A DNA stretch of 64,000 bases from Sthenelais limicola (taxonomy: Eukaryota > Annelida > Polychaeta > Phyllodocida > Sigalionidae): positions 13,627,871-13,691,870 of the forward strand of contig OW804096.1 in assembly GCA_942159475.1 (NCBI GenBank). The letters run 5' to 3'. A program made the translations under genes and the position numbers. Position 1 is the first letter of the stretch, and each line of letters opens with the position of its first letter. The notes below the pieces were generated by a model. The model did not search any database. It was not told where the DNA came from and saw nothing but the letters and a program-made list of their open reading frames with translations. Of this stretch, positions 33,887 to 45,737 are shown piece after piece.

Positions 33887-34157
33887 TTTATTATACACGC
33901 ATTGCTCTGAAAACAACGTATTGAGAGTGATTCACGCATAGTGCGTATTTCACTAGTGATTTACGTGGGGTTGTCATGGCAACCAATCTGTATTTTTTTA
34001 CTAAAATTACCAGTAAAATTCAAATTTATGTCGATTTTTTCTATTTTCATGATTGAAAGCATGTATAATGAATCTGTTAACTAACTTGTTGGTTTCAGTC
34101 CCTCACGCAACTCTTGAAATATTCACGCTAGCTCCTTCAACCAACTCGTTAGTTAAC
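33887..34157 (+). repeat. Family D dispersed repeat, copy 2
   Basis: Matches copy 1 (5.5 kb) from TTATACACGCATTGCTCTGA to ATCTGTTAACTAAC. The far end carries a hairpin: GTTAACTAACTTGTTGG pairs with CCAACTCGTTAGTTAAC at 34,141-34,157. Confidence 0.82.
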
Positions 34158-34870
34158 CTGTATTTATAAAACAATACTGAAATCTGTATCAACAACTTAT
34201 TACTTTTTCATTTTTGTACAACAAATACAGACAAAAAAGCATTTGTTTAATCTCCCATGACACATACAAAGGATGCACTTATAAAATTGTCAAAGCAACA
34301 CATGGAAGAATCAACTGTTGTTATAAGGCAATCAATCAGGCTGGTATTAGTGTGGGAGAATCCCCAATTAGCGTGGGAACATGCTGCGTTCTTCCACTCA
34401 GATCCAGAGCTGCTCAGACCAGAAGGAGGAGGAGCTCAGAGGGGTGAGGGGCAGGCTGAGGAGCAGGAGGTGTCTCACGCTACCTCTGTCACATATCTTC
34501 TGTTTAAATTTCCGCAGTCTGATGGTGCGAGTGTCCTCTTATTTCAGGGTGTGCCCTCTCATTGACCCCTGTGGCTGATATCACTATAATGATAAAATAT
34601 GTCAGAATAAAATAGAATATAAAATTCTATTTTTTCGTTCAAACAACCATATTTATTCAGGCATTAATTTTTAACCGTCTCACAGAATACAGTGGTTTTC
34701 GTTTGGTTCCTGAACAACACAACCAAGTTAATAATAAGTTAATAAGGTCCTGACTAGTTCAATTAATAATTCCCTTTTTTTTCTTTTTTTTTGGGGTAGG
34801 GGGTGGGATATTTTGCTTGTTGCATTGCTTCTGCGTACAGTTACATAAAAAGCAAATTAGGCCTTAAAGC
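34158..34870. other. No gene supported
   Basis: Overlapping frames at 34,214-34,578 are unrelated in sequence to anything I recognise and lack splice sites in fitting phase. Confidence 0.35.
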
Positions 34871-35130
34871 TGCCTTCTCAGCCATTATGACAAACAAAAT
34901 CTTACAATTGTTGAACTTATAGGACTGAAGTCTTCAATCGGCCGAAAAAAACGGGCATGAGCGATAATAAGTGAAGCCACCACAGCAATGGAATACATGT
35001 GGACAATTCCCGCAGCGAAATCAACAGGTTAAATGTTGGTTAAATACATTTCAGGTCGGTAGAAAGGAGCAGAATAAAATGTAGAAAATCTATAGTTTTT
35101 GGTAGATATCTTTATTCAGACGTGCTTTAA
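34871..35130 (-). mobile_element. Family E copy
   Basis: Starts TTAAAGCTGCCTTCTCAGCC, includes GCGATAATAAGTGAAGCCAC (complement of the CTTCACTTATTATCGC motif) and ends near GCTTTAATAG. The TTAA-like ends hint at a piggyBac-type target; not proven. Confidence 0.65.
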
Positions 35131-36265
35131 TAGTTCCATCAGTGTTTATAATTTGTAGTTATTCAAAAAACAAATATTAAACAATTTCTTTACAATTGCC
35201 TTTCAAAGGTCATCCACCAAGCAAATTCTCACCACAATACATTCTGACCTGGGGTAAGAGAAGGAGTTCATACACTACACTCGGGCTCGTCCTGCTGATG
35301 TGGAAAAAGACCCACAATCTTATTTAATGCAGCCCAAACCTGTAAGAAGCTGGTGAAACCCCATCAAAAGGCTAATACGCCCCACAAGTCGTGGGTGCAT
35401 GGCCTTGCTACCGCAGATGTTGCAGGTATTAGGTATTCACGAAGCCAATCAAGAAGACTTAAGATTGTAGCACCAGCTCCTGCACCACGAGCTGGTTATC
35501 TGACCTTTGACCCTGATGACTCACCGAGCTACTCGAGAATGGGCTGCTCAGGCTGGGGGGGGGGGGGGAGGGAGTGTGAAGGGAAGGGAAGGGATACACT
35601 GGCAGTAGTGTATGCTAATATTTTACATGTTTGTAATTTTAATTTTAGATAATTGTAATTTTAGATCAGTTATTTATATATGCATGTATGCTGAATGTTT
35701 GGGTGGTTGAAATTTTCAGTTTTTTTTGTTTATTTTGTTTATTTGTGTATAAATTTATTTTATTACATTCTTTTAGGGTCATCAGGTAAACCTACTTGTA
35801 GAGGATGTTTCACGCTGTTTTGATATGTTATTGTATATATATGAAATTGTAAAACTGATATCATATGTATGAAAAGTATTGAAATAAAAATCTTATGATA
35901 ATAATAATATTGATTTAACGGCTAGTTTTAACTTACATTTATCAGTATGCAAAAAAAGACGCAGTTTCCTTTTAGGGATGTTCTCACTCGTTGCCTAATT
36001 AGATAAATATTGGTGGTTATAGTGGTAGTTATCATGGTTGTAATATGTCTAGTAGCATTTCATGATAGTAGTTCTCAGGATTGTAGTTTTTCAGGTTGGT
36101 AGTTTTGGGGAGTACTACTTTGTGGAATTTGTTTCTATTGTTGAAGGTACTTATGTTGGTAGTTTTCCCTGCTGGTAGTAATTGGTAGGAGAGTTTTTCA
36201 AGGTAGTAGTTTTTCAAGGTAGTAGTTGGTAAATTTCATGGTGGTAGTTTCCTTGGTATAGTAGA
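35131..36265. other. No gene; G-run and GGTAGT-rich stretch
   Basis: Contains a 13-G run at about 35,556-35,568 and a degenerate GGTAGTxGTT repeat at 36,005-36,250. The 99-codon frame at 35353-35652 ends in the G-run region and has no recognised residues. Confidence 0.4.
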
Positions 36266-36269
36266 GTAT

Positions 36270-36309
36270 GGCTATGCATCTATGGTACATTTTCTGACAA
36301 TCTGGCCCA
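36270..36309. mobile_element. Family A right-end fragment
   Basis: ATGGTACATTTTCTGACAATCTGGCCC followed by ATAT; only the last 30-40 bases remain. Confidence 0.65.
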
Positions 36310-36365
36310 TATAGCCCCAGTTGCATTAATGATGTAAATTTGTATAAGCCACCCTCTTTACCCTA

Positions 36366-36600
36366 CTTCAGCCCCCCCCCCCCGCCCCCACCCTCTTCCC
36401 CTCTTTCATAAAAGCCTAGCTCTACCCAGGAGTTACAGTGATACATTTCAACAGCTGTTTTATCCCCGCCCCCTCCCACCAGGCTTCAGCACGTGTGCTT
36501 TAACCACCAACCAACACTCCCCCAATCACCCATCAAACCCCCTCTTGCCTCTGTTCACCCTCTCCCCGAATAACTCCCACCTTCCCAGCTTCCCCGAATG
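36366..36600. other. C-rich low-complexity stretch
   Basis: C runs at 36,371-36,390 and CCCCxCC-rich sequence to about 36,590; nothing coding. Confidence 0.6.
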
Positions 36601-36965
36601 CTTTCCTGCAGTGGCTTCACTTATTATCGCTCACTGTTCTCTTGGCCCATTTGACTTCAAATCTTTATATGGGTGAGATTTTGAGAAAATGTCCAATTGG
36701 CAGCTGTACACATTAAGTAAATTCTGCTAAATTAGACTGCAATTTGGTCAATACTAGATGAATTCGAGTATATTCGGCATTGCATCGATTCTAGCAATCT
36801 GTTTGGATGGATTGAATTATATTTTAAACTTTATTTTTGTCTGAAATTTGGGTTATTTGGGTGATTTGAGATGATTGGCGAATTTGAAGTTGACCCATAT
36901 AATACCAGCAGAATTTTGAAGACTTCAGTCCTATAAGTCATTTGTTTTACAATTTCTTAAGTTAA
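36601..36965 (+). mobile_element. Family E copy interrupted by family A
   Basis: TGCAGTGGCTTCACTTATTA and CATTTGACTTCAAATCTTTAT lie left of the insertion; AATACCAGCAGAATTTTGAAG and CTTCAGTCCTATAAGTCATT lie right of it, the complement of the 34.9 kb copy. Confidence 0.65.
36671..36896 (+). mobile_element. Family A MITE nested in family E (A1)
   Basis: Left end GGGTGAGATTTTGAGAAAAT; the right end is eroded to GAAGTTGACCC; ATAT duplication. Confidence 0.85.
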
Positions 36966-37188
36966 GTTAATTATCAATTTTGATGATGAGCTATTATCCA
37001 ACTCGTATCAAGTGACAATAGGTTGATTAAACTGTCAAAATGGTCATTGACTTTTATCGGAGGCGTGATATACGAATTAAAACGCCAATGAGGCGATATG
37101 TGGTTTTATTTGATTGTACTTCACCCATAATTACCTGCTGGTAGTGACATCATGAGGGTGGGGGCCATTAAAACATGTACATAGCTCG

Positions 37189-37421
37189 ATCAAATCTTCA
37201 GAAAATGTACAATTGACCTTCACCAATCCTCTCAAATAACCCAAATTTAAGGCAAAAATTAGGTTCAAAATACAGTTCAACATAACCAGACAGATTTATT
37301 GAATGAATACATGACAGAATACACTCAGATATACCTAGTATTTATCATTTTTCACTCTAATTTAGCAGAATTTGATAGATGTGTAGAACTGTAGATTGTG
37401 CATTTTCTGAGAATCTGACGC
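37189..37421 (-). mobile_element. Family A MITE, eroded ends (A2)
   Basis: Left end ATCAAATCTTCAGAAAATGT, right end GAGAATCTGACGC. A2 interior (AGACAGATTTATTGAATGAA). Confidence 0.85.
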
Positions 37422-38040
37422 ACCTACATTGTTGTTCTGTACAATTCCTTAATATTTTACCCGTTTTAGTTTTATTTTTTATTATAAATTGATTGAATTG
37501 AAGGGAACTCAACTGAAACAAACCCTGGTGTTGAATTTTGGTGGTTTTTATTTTTTATCATATATACTCATTTTATATGCTGTAGGGAACCTAGAATATG
37601 ATACGTTGTATATGCACGGAGTGGTGTACACAACGCCCACAACTGAAGCAAGTCCTGGCTTTAAATTGTTCATTTTTGGATTATTAAAGACATTTCATAT
37701 ATATAATGAATTTCCCGTTAACCTATTATGTCTTATTCTCTATTGATAAGTTTTCTAATGTGAGAATAACACAAATAGATTTCTAGGATTTGTTTCTGGG
37801 CCATCTTGATTGTTTTCAATCTGGTGTTTTTTTATTTATATTTTTACCAATCACATCTTCACAGTCATTTGCTGTCTTTACAAGATTTACAAGATCTTCC
37901 TTTATGGCGTTCCTGGAAGTCATCTTTAGCAAACAAACAAACAATTAGAAAGTTTTAAGTGGCGATCCTTTCCTGAAATGCTTCTTTCACTTTAATTAAA
38001 ACGATAAATCCGACCTGATGGGACACACATGTTAATTGGT
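37422..38040. other. No feature recognised
   Basis: AT-rich; the 85-codon frame at 37489-37746 is hydrophobic and Tyr-rich as random AT-rich frames tend to be. Confidence 0.35.
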
Positions 38041-38129
38041 AGAACGGTTTGAACAACACCTGCCACTTTCCTCTACCCCCTTTCTCCTCCTTTCTCTTTC
38101 TCTCTCCCCGACCCACCTTGCCCATTCTT

Positions 38130-38850
38130 AATTCCTCTCTCTCTCTATATATATACCCTCTTTCTTCTCTCTTTCTTCTCTCTTTCTTCTCTCTTTCTTC
38201 ACTCTTTCTTCACTCTTTCTTCTCTCTTTCTTCTCTCTTTCTTCTCTCTTTCTTCTCTCTTTCTTCTCTCTTTCTTCTCTCTTTCTTCTCTCTTTCTTCT
38301 CTCTTTCTTCTCTCTTTCTCCTCTCTTTCTCCTCACTTTCTTCTCTCTTTCTTCTCTCTTTCTTCACTCTTTCTTCACTCTTTCTTCTCTCTTTCTCCTC
38401 TCTTTCTTCTCACTTTATCCTCTCTTTCTTCACTCTTTCTTCTCTCTTTCTCCTCGCTTTCTCCTCTCTTTCTTCTCTCTTTCTTCTCTCTTTCTTCTCT
38501 CTTTCTCCTCTCTTTCTCCTCTCTTTCTTCACTCTTTCTTCTCTCTTTCTTCTCTCTGTCTCCTCTCTTTCTTCTCTCTGTCTCCTCTCTTTCTCCTCAC
38601 TTTCTTCTCTCTTTCTCCTCTCTTTCTCCTCTCTTTCTTCTCTCTTTCTTCACTCTTTCTTCTCTCTTTCTCCTCTCTTTCTCCTCTCTTTCTCCTCTCT
38701 TTCTCCTCTCTTTCTTCTCTCTTTCTTCTCTCTTTCTCCTCTCTTTCTCCTCTCTTAATCCTCACTTTCTCCTCTCTTTCTCCTCTCTTTCTCCTCTCTT
38801 TATCCTCTCTTTATCCTCACTTTCTTCTCTCCTCCTCCCCTCCTTCGAAT
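38130..38850 (+). repeat. 11-bp CT-rich tandem repeat
   Basis: Unit TTCTCTCTTTC with TTCC/CACT variants, about 60 units. Pure pyrimidine on plus. Because the unit is 11 bp, long frames read LLSFFSLSSLF on plus and ERRKREER on minus; these are not genes. Confidence 0.93.
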
Positions 38851-38984
38851 CGCGTGCTGTTCTATCTTTTCGCCTTCTACTTGTTCCTCCTCTCGTTTGC
38901 CTCGCTTTCTTTTTTTCTGTCTTCTGTCTTTCCAAGTTTTTTTTAAAGATCTTTTTAAGAATGTTTGAAACATGTGTGGTGCTG

Positions 38985-39190
38985 CTTTCTCTCTCCCCAC
39001 TCCCCCCCCCCTCCCCTCTCTCCCACTCCTCATCCCCCTTCTCCTCCCCCTCCCCTCTCTCCCACTTCTCTCTCCCCCCCTCCCCTCTTTCTCCTCCCCA
39101 CTCCCCCTTCTCTCTCCCACCCCTCCTCTTCTCCTCCACCACCCCTCCCCCTCCCCCCTCCCCCCCCCTCCCACCCCCCTCCCACCCCAC
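38985..39190. repeat. C/T-rich polypyrimidine tract
   Basis: CCCCTCCC and TCTCTCCC words without fixed period. Overlapping frames in four readings are compositional. Confidence 0.85.
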
Positions 39191-39535
39191 AAACAACACT
39201 GACCAACTGACCGCTTGGTGGACAGGCGCCTATGCACAAATGCATTAGAAACATTAACATCATCTGGGGGAGGGAGTCTGTCCATTTGAAGCAATTGTCC
39301 AATTCCCAGATTGAAAGGCAATCCTCTCTGAAGACCGCTGATGATGTTTCAGCAAGCTCGCCCGGCGCACACAAATTTACTGCAATATTTATCCAATCTG
39401 ACAGCCTCCAAGTCTCTGGTGTTGTCTTCAGGGATCGTTTTTCGCTGCTATTAAACCGACCGGTTTTTTTCATGTTTATTGGGGGTGGGTTTACTTTGGG
39501 CTACTGTGATTTAGAATGAGTTTTGTAAGTCAATA

Positions 39536-39748
39536 GGGAGATTTAGCAACCACAACGCACCAACACAACACTAACGCATCCACTAACTATTTGTACATTA
39601 TTACCGTTGTGGGGATATCTCGAGAGGCCTGCATTGCAGATGCCCTCAGTCTAGCACTTCTCGAGATATCCCCACAGCGGTAGTAATGTACAAATAGTTA
39701 GTGGATGCGTTAGTGTTGTGTTGGTGCGTTGTGGTTGCTAAATCTCCC
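39536..39748. mobile_element. Near-perfect 213-bp hairpin (foldback) element
   Basis: Two 90-nt arms, starting GGGAGATTTAGCAACCACAA and ending with its complement, differ at only two positions (A/G at TTATTACC versus TTACTACC, T/C at CCGTTGTGG versus CCGCTGTGG, read on the left-arm strand). They enclose a 33-nt loop. Both arms include GGGGATATCTCGAGA. Target duplication is not obvious (CAATA left, AAATA right). Confidence 0.95.
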
Positions 39749-40481
39749 AAATAAAACTCTGTGTGGTTTACTTGAATAGGTTATATGCATTGGAGCCTAA
39801 TAGGTAAGTACACCTATTCATTAAAAAGCAATTTTATTATTTCTGTCGGAAGAGTTCCTCAACTTTCATGCTAATCGAAATTAAAATATTTTCTTTATTT
39901 GCTAATGTTTATTTAAATAGGAAATACTCACTTCAATTTTGATGTAAAGTCTGATCATTAGCCCAATACATGAATGGAATCTAACATTTCTTCCCCAGCA
40001 CCGACACCGATATTTTAGCAAGAACTCTGCGTTGCATAAATGTTTTAACTTTAACAATTTAAACTATACCACTAGAAATACTTTGATAATAGTCGTAAGA
40101 CTCCGTAGAGGACAACTTCTTATTTACAAAATTACTTTGAATTCAAATTTAAAGTAAAACAAGGATTTGTAAAATGGTTTAATTGGACTAAAGTAGGTCT
40201 TCAATCATGAAATTAAATTCATTATGATAATTTTGTGAAGTTCGGTAATATAGTGGTGTCTAGACGGAAATGGATAATCTGAAAGGTCTGTGTATGTCTG
40301 AAGGGGCAAAAAGGCAAAACTGATTGTATAACCTTTCTTTGTGTTACATATCCACTGTCCCATTGTTCAGTCTGGACAATGGTAATTATGTATACAATAC
40401 AGAAACTACACAATAGAAAAACCACATTTAAGATAAAATAAAATAATTCATAATAAGTCTCCTCCAGGACGTTGTGTATAA

Positions 40482-40716
40482 GGGTCAGGTTTTCAGAAAA
40501 TGTACAATTCACCTTCACCAATCTTCGCAAATAACCCGAATTTCAGGCGAAAATAAAGTTCAAAATACAGTTCAACCTAGCCAAACAGATTGCTAGAATC
40601 AATGCAATGCCGAATATGCTCGAATTTACCTAGTATCGGCCAAATTGCAGCCTAATTTAGCAGAATTTACTAAATGTGTACAGCTGCCAATTGTACATTT
40701 TCTGAAAATCTGACCC
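40482..40716 (-). mobile_element. Family A MITE, near-consensus (A1)
   Basis: GGGTCAGGTTTTCAGAAAAT ... TTTTCTGAAAATCTGACCC with a perfect ATAA duplication. Beyond it, about 16 bp (GGACGTNNTGTATAA) occur on both sides of the element, suggesting an additional older duplication. Confidence 0.92.
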
Positions 40717-40821
40717 ATAAACCATTTCTCCGGGACGTCATGTATAAATCATTTCTAAAGACATCTACAATAGATAGGCTTTTGATTCTGTAGGAAAGTT
40801 TCTAGTAAAGTTTGATCAATA

Positions 40822-41139
40822 GGGGATTTGCATGTGCCACTGCGTATGTCTCGTACAGTGCATCATGGGATGGATTCTATTGAAATCTGACATACAAATA
40901 CTTGACAAGATTTTTATCGAAAATTGCAAGAATGTTTTCACTAATATTGGGCTTGTATGAATGAGCTATGAAAACCAAATTCTTGATGGGAAAGATGGAG
41001 ACTTTTGCCATGGAAACATGTATAACATTATGGATATTGATATTAGAGCATCGATAAATAGTCCATGCTGAACATGGCATGGCATTAGTCCCATAATTCC
41101 ATGCGAATCAAGATTCAAAATGGTGGCTTTGCAAATCCC
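40822..41139 (-). mobile_element. Family B MITE, full copy
   Basis: TA then GGGGATTTGCATGTGCCACT; right end GGTGGCTTTGCAAATCCC. Contains CTGCGTATGTCTCGTACAGT. Confidence 0.9.
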
Positions 41140-41384
41140 TTATAACATAGGCTGTTGAAAGACCTGAATTATCATAAATAAGTTAATTCATTTTTAGTTT
41201 AAATGACAGAATCCTTAGGTTTCAGTAGACTGAAAATCGCATACAATCTCAATCTTTATATCATAAAGATTGGGATCGTATGCGAATATAGAACTTTTTC
41301 TAAGAAAAGTTATAAATCCTATAATTGTGTTCTCACAAAAGACTGGATTGAAAATAAAAAAAGTTCACATTAACATTACAATGG

Positions 41385-41780
41385 CCCGCAAAATCCTTCA
41401 TCCAGTGGATTCACTTATTATTGTTCACCAACGCTCGTTTTCTTTCGTCCTTTAATTATAAGCTTCAGTACTTTCTGTTACATACATTTCCATCCGTACT
41501 AAAAGTGATTTGACCAACATTTCGGAGTGTATTCTCTCGTTGTTTTTGCTACAGGGCTTCATAAAAGTCCTCATGAATTTATATTCCGGGGACCCGCTGA
41601 AATCGTTTCCCGAGCTGTCTTCACTTATTATCACTCACCGGTGGCCGTTTTATCTCGGTGATTAGACTTCAAATTCTTGTATGAACATGTAAGACTAGCA
41701 AAATATTGATAAATTCATTCCTATAAGTCCTAATATGATTAAATTTGGTAAGATTTCTTTTGATCATAAAGCAGCTTTAA
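41385..41780 (+). mobile_element. Family E sequence, two motif copies
   Basis: GTGGATTCACTTATTATTGT at 41,407 and GCTGTCTTCACTTATTATCA at 41,610 lie 200 bp apart; the second continues through TAGACTTCAAATTCTTGTAT and GATAAATTCATTCCTATAAG to AAAGCAGCTTTAAA. Confidence 0.65.
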
Positions 41781-42016
41781 AAAGATGACTGGAACTATAG
41801 GATCCACAGGTTTTACTTTTGAGATTTACAATATCATAATCTATTATTAGAAATTCTATTAGGATCACTGAGAATAGTGCAGTATTATGTATAATGTGAC
41901 CTGAATGAAAACGTTTTTTATAAAAAATAAAAAAACACACAAAGCGAACATGCCTTCTATTTCTAACCCATGGTTAATTTCCAGGCAAGAGAATGCACTC
42001 ATGCAAAGGAACACTT

Positions 42017-42250
42017 GGGTCAGATTTCCAGAAAATGCACAATCTACAGTTCTACACATCTATCAAATTCTGCTAAATTAGAGTGGAAATTTATAGATAC
42101 CAGGTATATCCGAGTATATTCTGTATTGTATCCATTCAATAAATCTGTCTGGTTATGTTCAACTGTATTTTAAACCTGATTTTCATCTTAAATTTGGGTT
42201 ATTTGAGAAGATTTGTGAAGACAAATTGTACATTTTCTGAAATCTGACCC
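42017..42250 (+). mobile_element. Family A MITE, full copy (A2)
   Basis: GGGTCAGATTTCCAGAAAAT ... TTTTCTGAAATCTGACCC; flanks ACTT and ATTT. Confidence 0.9.
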
Positions 42251-42565
42251 ATTTACAAGTGGCACGTCAGAGCATGGTGTGACTGGGAGCTGTTAAAGGC
42301 TGTGATTCATTGTTGGTCTTGTAGACTGGGAGGCGACAGGTTGACCCACCCATCTGTCACCCCTCCTACAGAGTACGAGTGTGATTAGGGGTCCCCGCTG
42401 TCCACTAGCCTGGTCACTCATGGTCACTCGAGGTCCAAAAGCCTTGCCTGGGGGTACAAGAGTGACCATCACACCTCAACACTTGCCCACTGAAGCATGC
42501 TGACTTGCCACAAGTCATATCTTAAGGAATAATTGTCGTTCGGTTGACAAGAAGTGGACTGGAGT

Positions 42566-44561
42566 GAGGTGGGGAGGCTGAGGGACGGGGAAGGTAGGAG
42601 AGGTAGGAGGTATAGTGGGTGGGGAGGCTGAGGGGTGGGGAAGGTAGGAGAGGTAGGAGGTATAGTGGGTGGGGACTGGGGGGTGGGGAAGGTAGGAGAG
42701 GTAGGAGGTATAGTGGGTGGGGAGACTGAGGGACGGGGAAGGTAGGGGAGGTAGGAGGTATAGTGGGTGGGGAGACTGAGGGACGGGGAAGGTAGGGGAG
42801 GTAGGAGGTATAGTGGGTGGGGAGACTGAGGGACGGGGAAGGTAGGGGAGGTAGGAGGTATGGTGGGTGGAGAGACTGAGGGACGGGGAAGGTAGGAGAG
42901 GTAGGAGGTATAGTGGGTGGGGACTGGGGGTGGGGAAGGTAGGAGAGGTAGGAGGTATAGTGGGTGGGGAGGCTGAGGGACGGGGAAGGTAGGAGAGGTA
43001 GGAGGTATAGTGGGTGGGGAGGCTGAGGGACGGGGAAGGTAGGAGAGGTAGGAGGTGTGGTGGGTGGGGAGGCTGAGGGACGGGGAAGGTAGGAGAGGTA
43101 GGAGGTATGGTGGGTGGGGAGGCTGAGGGGTGGGGAAGGTAGGAGAGGTAGGAGGTATAGTGGGTGGGGAGACTGAGGGGTGGGGGAAGGTAGGAGAGGT
43201 AGGAGGTATGGTGGGTGGGGAGGCTGAGGGACGGGGAAGGTAGGAGAGGTAGGAGGTATGGTGGGTGGGGAGGCTGAGGGGTGGGGAAGGTAGGAGAGGT
43301 AGGAGGTATAGTGGGTGGAGGCTGAGGGGTGGGGAAGGTAGGAGAGGTAGGAGGTAGAGTGGGTGGAGGCTGAGGGGTGGGGAAGGTAGGAGAGGTAGGA
43401 GGTAGAGTGGGTGGGGAGACTGAGGGACGGGGAAGGTAGGGGAGGTAGGAGGTATGGTGGGTGGGGAGACTGAGGGACGGGGAAGGTAGGGGAGGTAGGA
43501 GGTATGGTGGGTGGGGAGGCTGGGGGACGGGGAAGGTAGGAGAGGTAGGAGGTAGAGTGGGTGGAGGCTGAGGGGTGGGGAAGGTAGGAGAGGTAGGAGG
43601 TAGAGTGGGTGGGGAGGCTGAGGGGTGGGGAAGGTAGGAGAGGTAGGAGGTATGGTGGGTGGGGAGACTGAGGGACGGGGAAGGTAGGAGAGGTAGGAGG
43701 TATGGTGGGTGGGGAGACTGAGGGACGGGGAAGGTAGGAGAGGTAGGAGGTATAGTGGGTGGGGAGGCTGAGGGACGGGGAAGGTAGGAGAGGTAGGAGG
43801 TATGGTGGGTGGGGAGGCTGAGGGACGGGGAAGGTAGGAGAGGTAGGAGGTATGGTGGGTGGGGAGGCTGAGGGGTGGGGAAGGTAGGAGAGGTAGGAGG
43901 TATAGTGGGTGGGGAGACTGAGGGGTGGGGAAGGTAGGAGAGGTAGGAGGTAGAGTGGGTGGAGGCTGAGGGACGGGGAAGGTAGGGGAGGTAGGAGGTA
44001 TAGTGGGTGGGGAGACTGAGGGACGGGGAAGGTAGGAGAGGTAGGAGGTATAGTGGGTGGGGAGGCTGAGGGACGGGGAAGGTAGGAGAGGTAGGAGGTA
44101 TGGTGGGTGGGGAGACTGAGGGACGGGGAAGGTAGGAGAGGTAGGAGGTATAGTGGGTGGGGAGGCTGAGGGACGGGGAAGGTAGGGGAGGTAGGAGGTA
44201 TAGTGGGTGGGGAGGCTGAGGGACGGGGAAGGTAGGGGAGGTAGGAGGTATAGTGGGTGGGGAGGCTGAGGGACGGGGAAGGTAGGGGAGGTAGGAGGTA
44301 TAGTGGGTGGGGAGGCTGAGGGGTGGGGGAAGGTAGGAGAGGTAGGAGGTATAGTGGGTGGGGAGGCTGAGGGACGGGGAAGGTAGGGGAGGTAGGAGGT
44401 ATAGTGGGTGGGGAGGCTGAGGGACGGGGAAGGTAGGGGAGGTAGGAGGTATAGTGGGTGGGGAGGCTGAGGGACGGGGAAGGTAGGGGAGGTAGGAGGT
44501 ATAGTGGGTGGGGAGGCTGAGGGACGGGGAAGGTAGGAAAGGTAGGAGGTATAGTGGGTGG
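42566..44561 (-). repeat. 50-bp G-rich minisatellite, about 40 units
   Basis: Plus-strand unit GGTAGGAGAGGTAGGAGGTA TAGTGGGTGGGGAGGCTGAG GGACGGGGAA. Units vary at a few fixed places (GGAGAG/GGGGAG, TATAGT/TATGGT/TAGAGT, GGACGG/GGGTGG, GGCTG/GACTG), so variant order could be typed. The minus strand stays open in two frames, giving Pro/Thr/Ser/Tyr-rich frames of 706 and 725 residues which I regard as artefacts. Confidence 0.96.
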
Positions 44562-44639
44562 GTGGCAGGCCCTTAAGCACCAACCACACATTAGCGATTG
44601 TGTGCTAGTGTCAAAACATAAAATCGCTGTGCTTAAAGC

Positions 44640-45190
44640 AGGGCTCCACCAGACCGTATGCCTATTGCAGTTAATAGTCGGTCTGATTATTATTGTCATT
44701 TATATCAATTATTATAAAGAACAATATTGCACAACCTATCAAGATTCTCCTCTGACCAGCTCTATATGTTAAAATCGCATGAAAATTGGCTCAGTGGACT
44801 AGGGCCTTAAGCTGTTGTGTGGGATAAAGCAGGGCTCTCAGACCGCAAGCTTATTGAGGGCTAATATGCGGTTTGATAGTTATTGCCCTATATTAATTAC
44901 TATAAAACACTTATGGGTCAGATTTCCAGAAAATGTACAATTCACCTTCACCAATCCTCTCAAATAACCCACATTTAAGAGAAAAATGAGCTTCAAAATG
45001 TAGTTAAACATAACAAAACTGATACTTTAAATCAATGCGATACCAAATATACTCAGGTATACCCGATATTCTTCATTTTTCAGCCTAATTTAGGAGAATT
45101 TCCCAAATGTGTACAGCTGTCAATTGTACATTTTCTGAAAATCTTACCCTTATGTTGCACAACCTATCAAGACTCTCCTCTGACCAGCTC
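44640..45190. repeat. Local duplication, second unit split by family A
   Basis: GCAGGGCTCCACCAGACCG ... TTATTATAAAGAACAATATTGCACAACC ... TCTGACCAGCTC (44,640-44,766) recurs as 44,830-44,914 plus 45,150-45,190 (GCAGGGCTCTCAGACCG ... TTACTATAAAACACTTAT // GTTGCACAACC ...). The first unit is the empty site. Confidence 0.8.
44915..45149 (-). mobile_element. Family A MITE with paralogous empty site (A3)
   Basis: GGGTCAGATTTCCAGAAAAT ... TTTTCTGAAAATCTTACCC, TTAT on both sides. Comparison with the uninterrupted duplicate confirms element borders and a 4-bp duplication. Confidence 0.95.
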
Positions 45191-45204
45191 CAATTCTTAT
45201 TATA

Positions 45205-45611
45205 TGTGATGTGTTTCAGGGAAATGAATCACAAGTCGCAAGAAAATGGATTTTGAGATCTCATCATATTTGAAAAGATGAGATCAAGCGGATTCCAACG
45301 ATGGTAAACATAAACACATCTAATAAGTATTTCTATATTTTATGTTTGATATAATATATTGTGAAAAAGGTTTGCAATATTTCTGGGTGGGCAATTACCA
45401 GTAAAGTAGCTAAATATACTCCGTAGGGTGGACGTAGAAACGCAAGGATTTCTTTAATACAACGTCCTGATATTTGGTACATATATTCATATACTGACAG
45501 GGCTAAACCCTCCAAAGGTCAGAACATTCCTATGAAGGGATCTTGTGAATAAATTCACTTTGGAAAATATCAATTTTGCGACTTGTGACTCATTTTTCTA
45601 AAGCACATCAG
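45205..45611 (-). mobile_element. Family C MITE, complete
   Basis: TA then TGTGATGTGTTTCAGGGAAA; right end TTTCTAAAGCACATCAGA slightly eroded. Confidence 0.87.
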
Positions 45612-45737
45612 AATGCATAGCAGAATGAAACTCTAATGACTGCAGAGGAAAAAACGTCAGTGGATTCATACCTTTAGTGGCTTCTCACTCTATAGACATT
45701 AGCGATTTTACTGGCGAATTGCTGCGCTAGACCCACC

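Noticed and set aside
38049..39248. 399-residue Ser/Leu/Phe frame and several Lys/Arg/Glu frames opposite
   Set aside because: Translation of an 11-bp CT-rich array and neighbouring C/T tract.
42469..44699. Two overlapping minus-strand open frames of 706 and 725 residues, Pro/Tyr/Thr/Ser-rich
   Set aside because: They are readings of the 50-bp minisatellite in two frames. The unit has no stop codon on that strand and is not a multiple of 3, so long frames are automatic.
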